From NCBI GenBank assembly GCA_025200525.1, contig CM045767.1, forward strand, positions 6,848,804 through 6,912,803: DNA of 64,000 nucleotides. The letters run 5' to 3'. The notes under the pieces are model-generated. The model was not told where the DNA came from. It ran no database searches and worked only from the letters and a program-made list of their open reading frames with translations. Origin of the DNA: Camellia lanceoleosa (taxonomy: Eukaryota > Streptophyta > Magnoliopsida > Ericales > Theaceae). The position numbers and the translations under genes were made by a program. Positions 36,115-48,238 of this stretch are shown piece after piece. Numbering within the stretch: position 1 is the stretch's first letter; each line of letters begins with the position of its first letter.

Positions 36115-36618
36115 ATTTAAGCGAATCAAACTGATTCATGAATAGTTAGATTTCGCTCGTTTAAAACTTCGTCTGAGCTCGACTTGTTTACTAAATAAGC
36201 GAGCTCGAGCTTCATTTTAGGCTTGTTTATTAATCGAGCCGAGCTCAAATAACCCTAAGCTTGGCTCGATAAGGCTCGTGAACATAAAATAAATTTTCAA
36301 TAATCTATTTTATTTTTTATTTATGTTTGGTATTTTGTAAATTTACATATTTTATTGATGAAATTTATTATTAATATAAGTATTATTATATATTTTGCAC
36401 ATAATTTTGTATTTTTTTATCTTAATAAATAAATTAATTTAAATTCAATTTTTTTTTTTAAGCTCAAGTTCGAACTCGGCTCATTTATGTAATCAAGCGA
36501 GCTTGTCGAGCTCGAGTTCAACAAATATTTGACGAGCTGAGCTTGAACTTGATTTTTGAAGCTCGACTATTGAACATTTAAAAGTTCGGCTCAACTTGCC
36601 TTGTTTACAACCCTACTT
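36115..36618. mobile_element. hAT-like MITE with GAGCTCGA-rich subterminal repeats
   Basis: Both sides carry clustered GAGCTCGAGC and GGCTCG motifs in opposite orientations. The right end, inverted, reads AGGGTTGTAAACAAGGCAAG, a common plant hAT-type terminus. The left end near TTAAGCGAATCAAACTGA is more degenerate. It is non-coding and the boundaries are approximate. Confidence 0.5.
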
Positions 36619-37454
36619 TACACTATAGAGATTAGTTTCGGTCTTATTAGTTTACTAAGAGGGAGGCCAGTGTGATTATATCAAAATTATAGAATTTACA
36701 ATATATATATATTTTAAATCTCAAGAGATGTCGATGTAATTTATCCAAAAATAATAATTAGAAGCCCTTTTCACGTTTTTATTTTATTTTATAATGATTT
36801 ATAAATTTCTCCTCTTGGATTTTATTTACCACAAGATATGCCAATTTTAAAACTTATGGAAAAGAAGAGGATGAATCTATTATCCTCATTCCTCCATTTG
36901 ATTCTCATTTGGGAGGGTAAAATTAATGTAAAATTAAAGGAATTTAAAGAAAATATATATGCCAAATGAAATGTGTTAAAATAAATAACAATAATGTTAT
37001 GATAACCATATATATATTAGAAGTTATTTGTCTCTTTCATTTGAACCATCAATATCCATCTAATCTACAGTATGTTTCTCTTTTAGCTTTAAAAAAAAAA
37101 AATCGCCCACCACCGATATCTAACTACCATTAGCCAAATATCCCTCCTCACTATCTCTCGAGCTAGCAAATGCACCCAATCTCCCAAAACTCTCTTTGAA
37201 TTTGATGTACACTCCTCATTCTGAATCGGTATGGCCTTTTGCTGGAAAAACGTTTTTCTCTGAACAATTCATCCCGAAATTATTCTAATATAGATCAAAC
37301 TGGTACAGCTCAACCAAACTCCTTTTGAACATCTTGTGCTACTATTATATTAATTTAATAAATCTTATCACTCATATTTATTATTAATTGATGTCACCTT
37401 AATAGGAAAAGTGATTTTTAGTAGGCTTTTGTATAAAGAAAAATAATCAGTGTG

Positions 37455-37459
37455 TTTAG
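37455..37459. repeat. Target-site duplication (left) of the gypsy element
   Basis: TTTAG here and at 46972-46976 flank the LTR retrotransposon exactly, as expected for a 5-bp staggered integration. Confidence 0.95.
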
Positions 37460-39519
37460 TGTAACGCCCTCAAAATAATAACCCAACATACACAATAATA
37501 AGATACATTACTGAAGTAAATAAACCACAATTTATTCATCAGAGTGTTTCTAAATAAAGACATTACATGTAACATCATAATAAATGCCCTAGGGGCTTAC
37601 ATCTTGCCAAGCCAACACTTGGACACAAATTTATGAGTTCTAATTCAAATACAAATAAAGCCCTAAGTTTGAATGTTTACATGTAATTCAAATAAAAACA
37701 AATAACAAAAAATCTAGGCTTCAAAGTCCAATTCCTTCCAAGCTAATTTCTTGGAGGTAGCGAATCACCTGAACCTGAAAATGATGTTCCCATATAGGGT
37801 GAGCCACAGCCCAGCAGAAATATACTAAACCAAATATAAGCATTGAATAAAGCAAAAGCATTCAATAGATGGATACTACAAATTATCAGTTTCACTTTCC
37901 TTTAGTTATTCAACTTTTCCTTTTTACCAATATGGTTCAGAACCTGGCCAAACTATAACAGTGAATTTGTATGTCACCGTACATTACTTCCAATCTCAAC
38001 ATAATAAATGAGACTCAAACTCACATCAAAACACTTCATACTTCCAGTTTGATACACATTTTAGTGCTGTATCAATAAAACACTTCAATATAAATAAGCA
38101 CACTTAAAAGTAATGCTAATGGAGTCCATCCCCTATCTCCTCCCAAATAATAAAACACTTCAATATAAATAAGCACACATAAAAGTGATGCTAATGGAGT
38201 CCATCCTATCTCCTCCCAAACAAAAATCGGGTTTAGGTTTAGGTCCATCCCTATCTCCTCCCAAACAAAATCCGGTTTAGAGGTCCATCCCTATCTTCCC
38301 TAAATGGGGAGTATATCCTATCTCCTCCCACACAATATGCATATGCAATGCTCAACCAATACATGTATGTAAGCACATAACATATACAACAAACAATCAA
38401 TACATAAAATATACGTATTAATTCAATAGTCAAAATTAATGACTTAACCAATGTAATTAGTTTGAGTTATCCTAATTCTCATGCAATTTCTACAACAATC
38501 ATGACTATCCTCCACCGATAGCCCAAAACAGTTATTTCTAGACTTGGAAATAAATAAATCAACAATTAAATAGACGAGTGATTTCAATTAACCAACTACC
38601 CCATTTAATCAATCAATTCTTCAATCTCATGAATTTAACTAATTTCCCCAATGTTCCTCAAATTAAATATACAATTCAATTTATTTAAACAACTAGGGTT
38701 TTTCCCAAAATTACTAAAATACCCCCAACATATTAAAATGCTAGAACTTAGAACAAAACATGTACATTGGAGTAGGGAATGCCTACCTCCAACAAATCAC
38801 CAAAAATGGAGGAGATGGAGATGACGACCCACAATCCAATGTGCTCCAAATCCAAGATCGTTGATTAAGCTGAAGCCCTCGACCCTCACTTCCTTTTTAA
38901 TAACGCGACCAGGGTAGAAACACACTCTAAATAGATCAAACCTAAGAGACAAGGTGAGTTGGGAGAGAGAGAAGTCGGAACTGGGGTTTAGAATAAAAAA
39001 GATGATGAAAAACTAATTAAATTCGATCTTTGTCTATTTAAAGCGGGCCAGGCTCACTCGGCGAAGACATAGTCGCTCGGCGACCAGACCTAAGAAAGGC
39101 TCGCTCGAGCCAAGAATGCAATGCTTGGTCTGCAACGAGCACGCTTGAGCAACGGAATGCTCGTTCGAGCAAAGAACTTCGAAAACATACACCTCGCTCG
39201 CTCGGCGAAGAAAATCTCGCTCGGCGAAGAAACCTTGCTCTCGAGTCTATACTAGGCGTAATCGCTCGCTCGGCGAAGAAACCACTCGAGCCACTAGAGA
39301 CAAAACTCAACCCCCGCTCGAGCGACCAAACCCTCGCTTGAGCGACCAACCCAAAAAGCGAGCAACACTTGGTTTGGGACCCAACCAACGTAACAAACAC
39401 AACACAACCCATAACTTAAGAATAGGGATTTAAGGACAACAACAATTATATAATGGCGGAATCTCTGAAACCCAAGTCAGGGTACAATAATCAAATGGGA
39501 AAAAGAGGAATTCGTTATA
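37460..39519 (-). mobile_element. 3' LTR of the gypsy element
   Basis: 2,060 bp, TGTAACGCCC at the left edge and TTCGTTATA at the right edge. It parallels 44921-46971 throughout, with small indels. Inside are repeated blocks around AATGGAGTCCATCC and TATCTCCTCCCAAA (38115-38335) and the palindromic GCTCG-rich array (39050-39355). Confidence 0.95.
39050..39355. repeat. Palindromic GCTCG array in the left LTR
   Basis: Repeats of the TCGCTCGAGCGA type, with TTGAGCGA and CTCGAGCC variants, alternate with AAGAAA-type spacers. Five copies read TCGGCGA and one reads TCGAGCGA. In the right LTR the full palindrome predominates. Confidence 0.85.
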
Positions 39520-39532
39520 ACCTCCCCTTTAA
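39520..39532 (-). other. Polypurine tract of the gypsy element
   Basis: On the minus strand, AAAGGGGAGGT lies directly before the 3' LTR (which begins TATAACG). This is the expected primer for second-strand synthesis. Confidence 0.75.
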
Positions 39533-39930
39533 AAATTTAGGTCCCGAAATTAAGCATAAGTTTTTCAAAAATAAGTTTTTCTCAATTCCCAATGATATGT
39601 TATAACAATGATAAACAACTTGACCCAATATTGGTCACTTCATCTCTTATCAAGAGGCATCTCACAATATATATATATAAAACACATATATTACAACCTG
39701 TAACAATATTATGCATTTTTCCTTTCAATCTCAACAGTTTCAATATCATATTCAATTTCATGATAGAACTCGAATTCAATATATTCAACATAATGAATGT
39801 TATACTAAACTTCCATTATAAGGCAAGTTTCAAATTATTAATCATTAAACCAAAACATTCTCAATGTTTTCCAACTTAAGACATATATAAAGTTCTTAAG
39901 CCAACAATATTACAAAATCTAAATACAAAG

Positions 39931-41246
39931 TTACAAAGCACTAAATATGTCCGGATATTTCTCGCAGACTTCCAATTCACGTTCCCAAGTGGCTTCCTCC
40001 ACCGCGTGATGTTTCCACAGAACCTTTACCAAAGGAATGGTCTTGCCCCGCAAAACTTGATCCCGTCTATCCAATACTCGAATTGGTCTCTCCTCATACG
40101 AGACATCCTCGTCAACCACTAAATCAGTCCAATTTAACACATGTGATGGATCCGGCTCATACTTTCGAAGCATACTTACATGAAACACATCATGAACTCC
40201 GGACAACTGCGGTGGCAAAGCTAAACGATAAGCAGCTTCGCCAATCCTCTCGAGGATTTCAAAAGGACCTATGAACCGAGGGGACAACTTCCCGCTCTTC
40301 CCAAACCTCATCAGTCCCCGTCTAGGTGATATCTTCAAAAGACATGATCACCCACTTCAAACACTAACGGTCTCCTCCTACGGTCGACATAAGATTTCTG
40401 ACGACTTTGGGCTGTAACAAGTCTCTTACGGATAAGCTCAACTTTCTTCGTCGTTTCCCTCACCAACTCCGGACCCAATAGAGGTGCATCACCCACCTCG
40501 GCCCAACAAACTGGAGATCTACACGGTCGGCCATACAAGGCCTCAAACGGTGCCATACCAATACTAGACTGGAAACTGTTGTTGTAGGCAAACTCTACCA
40601 AAGGCAAGTGCCTCTCCCACGACCCACTGAAATCAAGAACACAACCCCGAAGCATATCCTCAAGGATCTGAATAGTACGCTCGGACTGCCCGTCAGTCTG
40701 AGGATGATACGTCGTGCTAAAGGTAAACTTAGTGCCTAAGGCACTCTGCAAACTCTGCTACAACCTAGCAGTAAAACGGGGATCTCTATCTGAGACAATC
40801 GTCACTGGGACCCCGTGCAACCTCACTATGTCCCGAATGTACAGTTCGGCAAGATGATCTACCGAATCTCTCACGCGCATAGGAATGAAGTGCGCCGACT
40901 TAGTCAACCGATCTACAACCACCCAAATAGCATCACTACCCCGCTGAGTCCTCAGAAGACCTACCACGAAGTCCATAGTGACATGTTCCCACTTCCACTC
41001 GGCAATAGGCAAAGGTTGCAACAAACCCGCTGGCCTCTGATGTTCGGCCTTCACTTGCTGACAAGTAAGGCACTTAGACACAAATGTTGCCACATCTCTC
41101 TTCATACCCCTCCACCAAAACTGGCGCCCCAAATCCCGATACATCTTAGTACCTCCTGGATGCACCGCAAGGCGCGAATGATGAAACTCTCGGAGTACCT
41201 CCTCTCGGCAAGACTTCGGCACAAACAGACGGTCTCGGTATCTCAC
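39931..41246 (-). pseudogene. Gypsy integrase and chromodomain-like C terminus
   Basis: The frame from 41246 has the HHCC zinc-binding part (HHSRLAVHPGG followed by CLTCQQVKAEH) and the start of the catalytic core (WEHVTMDFVVGLL with its first acid, then VVVDRLTKSAHFIP and VSDRDPRF with the second). The next frame (40751-40335) continues with YHPQTDGQSERTIQILEDML, which holds the third acid, and EFAYNNSFQSSIGMAPFEAL. The last (40338-39931) has the SPRFIGPFEILERIGEAAYR segment, then VLDRRDQVLRGKTIPLVKVL and ATWERE, a chromodomain-like tail. A stop near 40755 and a frameshift near 40336 break it into three parts. Targeting to heterochromatin is the known role of such tails. Confidence 0.92.
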
Positions 41247-41348
41247 ACTCGGTCGGGATACACCGTCGGACCTTTCTCATCCTTCCCGGAAATTTTCTCA
41301 CGGAGGATTCTACCTCGAGGTCACCTCTCTAAGCTTCTAACACTCGAG

Positions 41349-42581
41349 TCACAAGTGTAGGCGTGCAACAACGAAAACAATGCATGACCTCAATGATTCG
41401 CCTAGAAACCGTCGAACTCCCCAATTGCACCCAACATCTCCTACTGGGATGGCTATACTAGCAGCGTCACTATGATTTCTGCTAAGGGCATCGGCCACAA
41501 CATTGGCCTTCCGGATGATAATGTAACTCAAAGTCCTAATCCTCCATAAACTCCATCCACCTCCTCGCCTCAAATTCAAGTCTTTACGTATAGCAGATAT
41601 TTGAACTCTTATGATCGAGAATACCTCGAACTTCTCACCATAAAGATAATGCCTCCAAATCTTCAAGGAAAATATCACATTTGCTAACTCTAGATCGTCG
41701 TGGGATAATTTTTTCATGAATTTTCAAGCGGCGTGAACCATAGGCAACCACTTTCCTTCTTGCATTAACACACAACCCAGACCCTCTCGTGAGGCATCAC
41801 AATAGGCTGCATAACCCAACCCTCTCTCGGAATAATCAATCTTTGGGCGGTGGTCGATCTAACTTTCAACTCTGAAGCGACTTTTCACAAGTTTCACTCC
41901 ATACAAATTTAACTCCTTCGAGTCAATCTAGTCAAAAGCGAAGCTAACACGGAGAAATCTTTCACAAATCGGCAATAATACCCGCTAATCGAAAACTACG
42001 GATCTCAAACACACTCTTAAGTGTGCCCGATCTTATCTTGCCTCCGTCTTAGATGTATCAACCGACACCCCTTCCCCAGAAACGACATGGCCTAAGAATT
42101 TCACCTCTTCTAGCCAGAACTCACACTTCCCAAACTTAGCATAAAGCTTATGGGCTCTAAGTAACTCAAGCACTACTCCCAAGTATTCCTTGTGCTCCTC
42201 TTCTGACGGTGAATAGATAAGAATGTCGTCTACAAAAACGACTATAAAACGATCTAAGAATTCCCGGAAGATCCGGTTCATCAAATCCATAAACACAACT
42301 GGTGCATTGGTGAGCCCAAATGGCATCACCAGAAACTCATAGTGGCCATACCGCGTACGGAATGCCGTCTTCGGAATATCCTCCTCCCTGACTCTCAACT
42401 GATGATAACCCGATCTCAAGTCTATCTTAGAGAAACAACGGGAACCCTTCAATTGGTCGAACAGATCATCTATACGAGGCATAGGGTACTTATTCTTAAC
42501 CGTCACCCGATTCAACTTCCAGTAGTCTATACAAAGTCTCAAAGCACCACCTTTCTTTTTTAACAAAAAGTGGCACTCCAC
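41349..42581 (-). pseudogene. Gypsy reverse transcriptase and RNase H
   Basis: The frame 42581-42033 has [35 protein letters not shown] and the catalytic FVDDILIYS, followed by [19 protein letters not shown]. These are the conserved blocks of Ty3-gypsy reverse transcriptase. Between 42033 and 41717 the connection and RNase H region is frameshifted. The end of RNase H (41717-41349) reads ELANVIFSLKIWRHYLYGEK, then KANVVADALSRN. It is inactive as read because no frame spans the domains. Confidence 0.9.
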
Positions 42582-42584
42582 GGT

Positions 42585-43260
42585 GAAACACTAGGGCGGA
42601 TATAGCCCTTATCTAACAACTCTGGTGAATCTTCAACTCAACTAACTTTCGGTGAGGGCAAAACAATAAGGTGCCATAGAAATTGGTCTTTGTCTTGGGC
42701 ACTAGGTCAATAGAGAACTCAATCTCTCGTCTGGTGGCAAACCAACAAGATCTTCCGGAAAGACGTCTGAGTACTCACAAACCACCATTGGCAACACAAT
42801 CGGAACCTCATCAACCTCACTAATCGAAAGATTAGCAAGTAGACCACTAAGGTCACTCCGCCCTCATGAAACATACCCCCGTGGCAAAACACTACCAACT
42901 TGGGTCCCCGGAAAATGGAAACACTCACCGCTAGCGGTACAACAAGTGACCCTCGGCGGTAGCAATCAATAGCGCCGTATGGCGATAACGGTCCATACCC
43001 AAGATAACATCAAAGCCCTTCATGGGCATAATTACAAAAGAAAATGGGATTCTATGATCATCGACCTCTATATCACAACCCCTAACACCTTGTTTCAAGA
43101 TCAATTCACTCCCAAGAGGTGACACTACACAAATAGGAGGCGCTAAGCGTGCTAACTCAACTCCAAAGCAGATGCAAATGTAGCGAGACACAAAGGAATG
43201 AGATGCACCGTATCAATCAAAACATTAGCAACCGAGTTACAAAACAAGAAGGTACCTCTC
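42585..43260 (-). pseudogene. Gypsy aspartic protease region
   Basis: At about 43225-43170 the minus strand encodes VANVLIDT followed, after a one-base loss in the glycine codon, by ASHSFVSRYIC. This is the DTGASHSF active site of retropepsins. The downstream frame (to 42931) reads DIEVDDHRIPFSFVIMPMKG and FDVILGMD, typical of the protease C-terminal half. The linker to reverse transcriptase (42928-42590) is frameshifted. Confidence 0.85.
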
Positions 43261-43489
43261 ACAACCGATGGGCCGTGCAGATCTGTGATAACAACATACA
43301 GCGCCAGATGACCTCGATCAACTGCTCACCCCTAGGAGCATCATTGCTTTGCCTGATTGGGATGATGATGCCTGATTGGCCCTCGAGGCTGACCCGTGGT
43401 GGTTCTTGACCACAGTGCGCCTCAAACCTGATGCACTAGGTGTGCCACCCAACTACAAGCAATACCTCTTCATGTGCCCTGCCTGACCG

Positions 43490-44527
43490 CACTGAAAACA
43501 AGTGGCGGTGGCCTTTACACGACTCTAGCTACGAGATCGGTAGAAGAAGATGCTGTTCTCTGCCCTCCTCCCCTCTGAGGACAAACTGGAGACTTGTGGC
43601 CCAACTGGCCACACTTGAAACAGGTAATGTCTCCTTGGCTGCCTTTCCCAGAATTAGCACTCGGTACTGGAAAAGTGGATCTAGAAAAGCTACCCTGAGA
43701 CTGCTGAGGAGTAAAACCTCTCTGCCTCTTGCCATCACCCTGGCCATCCTGACTCCTCTTGGAGCCTTTTTGCCATTCCTCCTCTTCCTGCATCATAATC
43801 TCCATATGTGCTGCAGCATCTACCAGACGCCCATAATCACGAATCATAGACCCAACAATTCTCAACTTGAGGCCGCGACTCAACTTCTTCTCAAACTCAA
43901 TGCAACGGCGTTCCTCAGACGCCACCAATTCAGGTGCAAACCTGGATAAACTAGTGAATCTTGATCTCAAACTTCGGCCCTTGAAGAACTAGGCTTAAGG
44001 TGACAAAAGCGGTCTCTCGGTTTCTCGGCTTTGGAGATAAAACCTCTCTGAAAGCATTCACAAAAGCCTCCTACGTAGCTCTTATGCGACCCTTAGTGAA
44101 CTTCCACCACTGACCGCGTCTCCCCCAATTTGGAGCGATGCCAAGGTCACCTTCAACCTCATCTTCGATGCCAAGCATCCCAAAAGTCTTCGTTGTCTAT
44201 TCGAGCCATTCATTTGCCTTAAGCGGCTCTTTAGGATCACCTAAAAATTCGTCCGGATTGGACCGGAAGAACTCCCTCTTCAGAAAAGAAGGTCCAGCAT
44301 CTGTAATAACAACTTGGGCTGGGTTCTGACCCTCGAGAATGCCCGATTCACTGAATGCCCTGCTATCTCTCGGGCTCGCGCCCGCTTTCTTGGCCTAGCT
44401 CGGCCACATTGGCACGACCAACATCCTCTGCCTTCTTAGGAATCTCTGTACTCTTTGGAATCTCCTCTGGCACAAGCACTTCCTGCCTACCCGGCCTACC
44501 ACGCCTACCGCGTCCTCGTCCTGACAT
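43490..44527 (-). pseudogene. Gypsy gag with two zinc knuckles
   Basis: The start ATG is at 44527-44525 (MSGRGRGRRGRPGRQEVLVP), about 380 bp after the primer site, a normal distance. The capsid part includes REFFRSNPDEFLGDPKEPLK (near 44270) and then an internal stop. The frame 43970-43515 carries RCIEFEKKLSRGLKLRIVGS, a glutamate- and lysine-rich linker, and a CCHC knuckle, CFKCGQLGHKSPVC. A second knuckle, CFQCGQAGHMKRYC, follows in a shifted frame near 43485-43445. Gag packages the element RNA. This copy has several frame breaks. Confidence 0.9.
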
Positions 44528-44905
44528 CCTAATACAAGAAACAAAGACGTTAGCACATTAATAAATGTGCCGAAACTAAACATTCTCGTCCTAATGCATT
44601 GGACAACAATAATTCATTCCACGTAAGCACATAATCACATAAGCACCTACGAATTTCATTCCCGGATAATGATAGTCCCAAAGTGTTACTATAGTTCCGG
44701 TTGGAAGCAACAGTGATCAAGTGCCTTTCCAACAAGACTACTAGAAACTCAAGGGTCCAATCATTATCCTAGAAACTACGTTCCATACCCACATAAACAT
44801 GTTATCAAATAAGCATACAACAGTACACTAAGTCTCTATCAAACGAGACGAACCCAATGTGATACTAATCACTTCCCACGTACCCAAAGTATTCAAACCC
44901 GGTAC

Positions 44906-44918
44906 GCTCTGATACCAA
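44906..44918 (-). other. Primer-binding site (initiator tRNA-Met)
   Basis: On the minus strand TTGGTATCAGAGC lies two bases inside the 5' LTR edge. This is the standard complement to the 3' end of plant initiator tRNA-Met used by most plant gypsy elements. Confidence 0.93.
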
Positions 44919-44920
44919 GT

Positions 44921-46971
44921 TGTAACGCCCTCAAAATAATAACCCAACATACACAATAATAAGATACATTACTGAAGTAAATAAACCACAATTCATTCAT
45001 TAGAGTGTTTCTAAATAAAAACATTACATATAACATCAAAATAAATACCTTAGGGGCTTACATCTTGCCAAGCCAACACTTGGACACAAATTTATGAGTT
45101 CTAACTCAAATACAAATAAAGCCCTAGGCTTGAATGTTTACATGTAATTCAAATAAAAACAAATAACAAAAAATCTAGGCTTCAAAGTCCAATTCCTTCC
45201 AAGCTAATTTCTTGGAGGTAGCGAATCACCTGAACCTGAAAATGATGTTCCATATAGGGTGAGCCTGACCAGTGAAATATACTAAACCAAATATAAGCAT
45301 TGAATAAAGCAAAAGCATTCAATAGATGGATACTACAAATTATCAGTTTCACTTTCCTTTAGTTATTCAACTTTTCCTTTTTACCAATATGGTTCAGAAC
45401 CTGGCCAAACTATACCACTGAAGTTGTATGTCACGGTCCATGACTCCCAATCTCAATATAATAACTGAGACCCAAACTCACATCAAAACACTTCATACTT
45501 CGGTTTGATACACATTTTAGTCTTTGTATCAATAAAACACTTCAATATAAATAAGCACACTTAAAAGTAATGCTAATGGAGTCCATCCTATCTCCTCCCA
45601 AACAATAAAACACTTCAATATAAATAAGCACACATAAAAGTGATGCTAATGGAGTCCATCCCCTATCTCCTCCCAAACAAAAATCCGGTTTAGAAGTCCA
45701 TCCCCTATCTTCCCCTAAACCGTGGAGTACATCCCCTATCTCCTCCCACACAATATGTATATGCAATGCTCAACCAATACATGTATGTAAGCACATAACA
45801 TATACAACAAACAATCAATACATATAATGTCTGTATTAATTCAACAGTCAAAATTAATGACTTAACCAATGTAATTAGTCTCAGTTATCCCTAATCCACA
45901 TGCAATATCTACAACAATCATGAATATCCTCCACCGATAGCCCAAAACAGTTATTTCTAGACTTGGAAATAAATAAATCAACAATTAAATAGGCAGTGAT
46001 TTCAATTAACCAACTACCCCATTTAATCAATCAATTCTTCAATCTCATGAATTTAACTAATAACTCCAATGTTCCTCAAATTAAATATACAATTCCATTT
46101 ATTTAAACAACTAAGGTTTTTCCCAAAATTACTAAAATACCCCCAACATATTAAAATGCTAGAACTTAGAACAAAACGTATACATTGGAGTAGGAAATCC
46201 CTACCTTGAAGAAATCAACAAAAATGGAGAAGATGGAGATGACGACCAAAATCCAAAGTGCTCCAAATCCAAGATCGTTCAGATTAAACTAAAGCCCTCG
46301 ACCCACACTACCTTTTTAATAAAGCGACTAGGGTAGAAACACACTCTAAATAGATCAAACCTAAGAGACAAGGTGAGTTGGGAGAGAGAGAAGTCGGAAC
46401 TAGGGTTTAGAATCAAAAAGAGGATGAAAAACTGATTAAATTCCCGCTGCTGTCTATTTAAACTGGACAGGCTCGCTCGAGCGAAGACATGGTCGCTCGA
46501 GCGACCAGACACAAGAAAGGCTCGCTCGAGCCAAGAAAAGCTCGCTCAAGCCAAGAATGCAATGTTTCAGGTCTGCAACCCAGAAGCACGCTTGAGCGAC
46601 AGAATGCTCGCTCGAGCGAAGAACTCGAAAACATACACCTCGCTCGCTCGAGCGAAGAAAATCTCGCTCGAGCGAAGAAACCGCTCTCGAGGTCTATACT
46701 AAGCGCAATCGCTCGCTCGGCGAAGAAACCTAACTCGAGCCACGGAGACAAAACTCAACCCTCTCGGCGACCAAACCCTCGCTCGAGCGACCAACCCAAA
46801 AACTAAACAGCAACACTTGGTTTCCAGACCCCACCAACCTGTAACAAACCTGCCCAACACAACACATAACTTAAGAATAGGGATTTAAAGGACAACAACA
46901 ATTATATAATGACAGAATCTCTGAAACCCAAGTCGGTACAATAATCAAATGGGAAAAAACCGGTCGCTATA
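44921..46971 (-). mobile_element. 5' LTR of the gypsy element
   Basis: 2,051 bp, TGTAACGCCC to GGTCGCTATA on the + strand, followed by the TTTAG duplication (46972-46976). It has the same block structure as the left LTR. Promoter activity would be read on the minus strand, but I could not place a convincing TATA box. Confidence 0.95.
46470..46800. repeat. Palindromic TCGCTCGAGCGA array in the right LTR
   Basis: At least six copies of TCGAGCGA occur in the 12-bp palindrome context TCGCTCGAGCGA or close variants. Two copies are shortened to TCGGCGA, and there are also GCTCGAGCC and GCTTGAGCGA variants. The array is exceptionally CpG-rich for this window. Confidence 0.9.
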
Positions 46972-48238
46972 TTTAGTTTGTTTTAAACCGACTTTTTATT
47001 TTCTTGTTTGCTTGTTTTTAGTGAATATTTTTAAAATTTTAAGTATTTTTTTTTTTACTTTTTAGATGCATCTTAGATGCATCTAAAAAGTAAAATATTT
47101 GTGAAAAAATATTTTAAAAAATTAATAAATACATAAAAATATATTAAATTTTCAAAAAAAAATTATATTTTTGGTATTTGGTGAATTTTTTAAAGATTTT
47201 TTTTCACGAAAATTATGCCTTTTAATTGTATTTATGTTAAGTGTGTCTAAAAATTAAAAAAAAAATATTACTTAAAATATTTTAAAAAATAATAAAAATA
47301 AAAAATATCAAAATTAAGAAAGTAAAATTTAATTAAAATTAATTTTAAAAAACTAGAAACAAACATAGTGAATGGTATGAAAATGAAAACAAAAGTAATA
47401 AAAGTAAGTAATTATTCAGATCATGCCTGATGAATATATCAGGTTTTAACCAAGGATACAACCCACCACTTTTGAACTGAAAAGTCACTTCTTTTTTTTT
47501 TTCTTTTCGTTTTTTTTGTTCATGTAATTTTCCTATTCTTTTTTTCTTTCACGTGTTCTAATTTCAACTTTGACGTGGTGTTTGAAAATTATTTTTTTAG
47601 TAATATTTTTTTTTTATTTATAAAAACACATGTAAAAAAATAGATAATAACATTACAAGTTAAAATGATTTTTTTAATTAAAAATTAAAAAAATGATTTA
47701 TTTCTTAATTTTGCCTCTCCAATTCTGCATCTGGTGATATAAAATTTGAGGCAACTAAAGATGAGAGAGAAGAGTGTGAGATAGTTTCACATTGATTTTA
47801 GCAGCATTATTAGGGATGGGATTGGAAAGCCTCAATTAGGGGAGGTAGCAAGATTGAAAAACTAAAGGTCTTAATTTTATTTTATTTTCCTGAGAAAAAC
47901 AAGGTTTTAGTTAAGTACATCTCTCTTTTACAAAGCATTAATTACTTTTTTTATTTTATTTAAGAAGCATTAATTACTCTCTCAGACAAAAATTGTCATT
48001 AGAGGTTAAGGGATTAGTTGGATAAATGAATCCCTTTCTTACTTGTAATATTTGAGTTTGAATGATTGTTGCGGGATATCATTTTTTTTTCTTTCTTTTT
48101 CTTCATTCTTTTCTTGCCTATTAAACAAAGAAACACAATTTAAAATATATATATATATATATATCTAAGAGGAAAAATATTACTTTCGACCATTAAATGA
48201 AGCGAGACTGCTAATCATGATTAGCAAAACCATAGGAG

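Larger units (their letters stand above)
29441..37454. other. AT-rich intergenic DNA with MITEs, no gene
   Basis: I find no coding homology. It contains a TGTTCA hexamer run (31096-31121), a (TA) run near 32850, (GA) repeats at about 34697-34720, an ATAAATAAATAA run near 35888, and the elements listed separately. A short hairpin at about 35545-35660 pairs GGTCTGAATGGTTC with GAACCATTCG..CAGACC. Confidence 0.6.
37460..46971 (-). mobile_element. Ty3-gypsy chromovirus retrotransposon
   Basis: A 9.5 kb element with two LTRs of about 2.05 kb, TTTAG duplications, a primer site for initiator tRNA-Met, and a polypurine tract. Minus-strand order is gag (from 44527), protease, reverse transcriptase, RNase H, integrase and a C-terminal chromodomain-like segment (to 39931). 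The long LTRs, the Met primer site and the chromodomain fit the Tekay/Del-like chromoviruses of plants (clade is inference). Every coding domain is broken by frameshifts or stops, so it cannot replicate by itself as read. Part of the damage may be base-level sequence error (see findings). Confidence 0.93.

Noticed and set aside
39038..39412. 124-codon Arg/Ser-rich open frame on the minus strand (and similar frames at 46458-46806)
   Set aside because: It is produced by the repeated TCGCTCGAGCGA array in the LTR. Composition follows the repeat and both strands are open.
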